Positions 63,396-64,000 of a stretch of 64,000 nucleotides of DNA are shown piece after piece; the stretch's first letter is position 1, and the number at the start of each line of letters is the position of its first letter. The notes beneath the pieces were generated by a model. The model worked only from the letters and a program-made list of their open reading frames with translations, was not told the DNA's origin and did no database searches. The stretch is from Mastigias papua. Its lineage: Eukaryota > Cnidaria > Scyphozoa > Rhizostomeae > Mastigiidae. The DNA is taken from NCBI GenBank assembly GCA_964019165.1, contig OZ025269.1, forward strand, positions 7,354,669-7,418,668. The letters are read 5' to 3'. A program made the translations under genes and the position numbers.

Positions 63396-64000
63396 CTATT
63401 CACAAAACAAAATAGATGCAGCTTTAGCAGAAAAATTGCATATGCTATTACTCAGATTATCATTAACAACTCAAGTGGTACAACATACTCTTCATTTGCG
63501 GTGTTGCTGCATGACTGAATTTTCCAGCAACATATATATCTCAATATCTCTATAACAAAGCAACAGTTTCAAACCAAGACGACGACAAAGAAAGCAATGA
63601 TGCTTTTAATGAACTTTCATTAATATAACAATGACACATATCCATAAGCAACATTAAACAAACAATCCCGTATTCTGGACATAAACGTTTCAGATGCTTT
63701 CCAGGACCTAACATTAGTATGAACTATGTCAAGGGGACACACTAACCAATTAGAATTAAACTGGAATTAGTTATCGTGTCCCTTTTGAAATAGTTATTTA
63801 GTGATAAATTTTATAGTTATGAAGGCAAATAGTATTTAAATCTTCTAATTAGAATATGCTATACTTCGAGTATATGTTGGTGTTTTATTTACCCTACCAG
63901 TGCTTCATCCCTATATCTTTTTTAATTTACTGGGTGATGTTTTTGATTCATAGGTATGGAGCTATTTTTTGCCAGTATTCCGCTCGATATCTGTGATCTT
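63396..64000. other. Right edge, MOK intron
   Basis: AT-rich sequence upstream of the first visible MOK exon. No further kinase exon (HRD loop or upstream) could be recognised before the window ends. Confidence 0.5.

Overview
The window reads as nuclear DNA of an invertebrate animal: AT-rich, with GT-AG introns, small symmetric-phase exons of extracellular domains, and many decayed transposable elements. The style of the LINE remnants and of the matrix gene suggests a cnidarian, probably an anthozoan. That placement is inference from recognition and was not tested.

Three host genes are supported, all on the minus strand. (1) At the left is part of HYLS1, a centriole/cilium assembly factor: a start-codon exon at 12779-12862 and two internal exons at 1578-1747 and 1224-1426. 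Its 3' end lies off the window and at least one exon is not found. (2) The centre, 50899 down to 15277, holds one very large gene of 22 recognised exons and about 2,820 codons. It encodes a secreted multidomain matrix protein: signal peptide, cysteine-rich EMI-like region, EGF, seven calcium-binding EGFs, two sushi (CCP) domains, another EGF, about 1,600 residues of mostly unfamiliar sequence (with a glycine-zipper stretch, two basic processing sites and two Ig domains), a TNFR/ephrin-receptor-like cysteine module and two vWA domains. Splice phases agree at every junction but one. (3) At the right, 63395 down to 57288, are the last nine exons of MOK, a ciliary MAPK/MAK/MRK-overlapping kinase, from the DFG region to the stop.

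The only convincing plus-strand gene is the transposase of a complete TTAA-flanked Kolobok-type DNA transposon (51571-54763). It sits about 0.67 kb upstream of the matrix gene's start codon.

The rest is introns and spacers carrying mobile-element debris: three LINE remnants, a tRNA-derived SINE with a 13-base target duplication, four TA-flanked non-autonomous elements of two families, a Harbinger-like element nested inside another, a MULE-like element with a perfect 10-base target duplication next to a sushi exon, a long fold-back element, short GTACG-rich palindromic elements and several tandem repeats. Much of this debris lies in the 12.5-kb first intron of the matrix gene, while the introns between domain exons are mostly 0.5-2 kb and cleaner.
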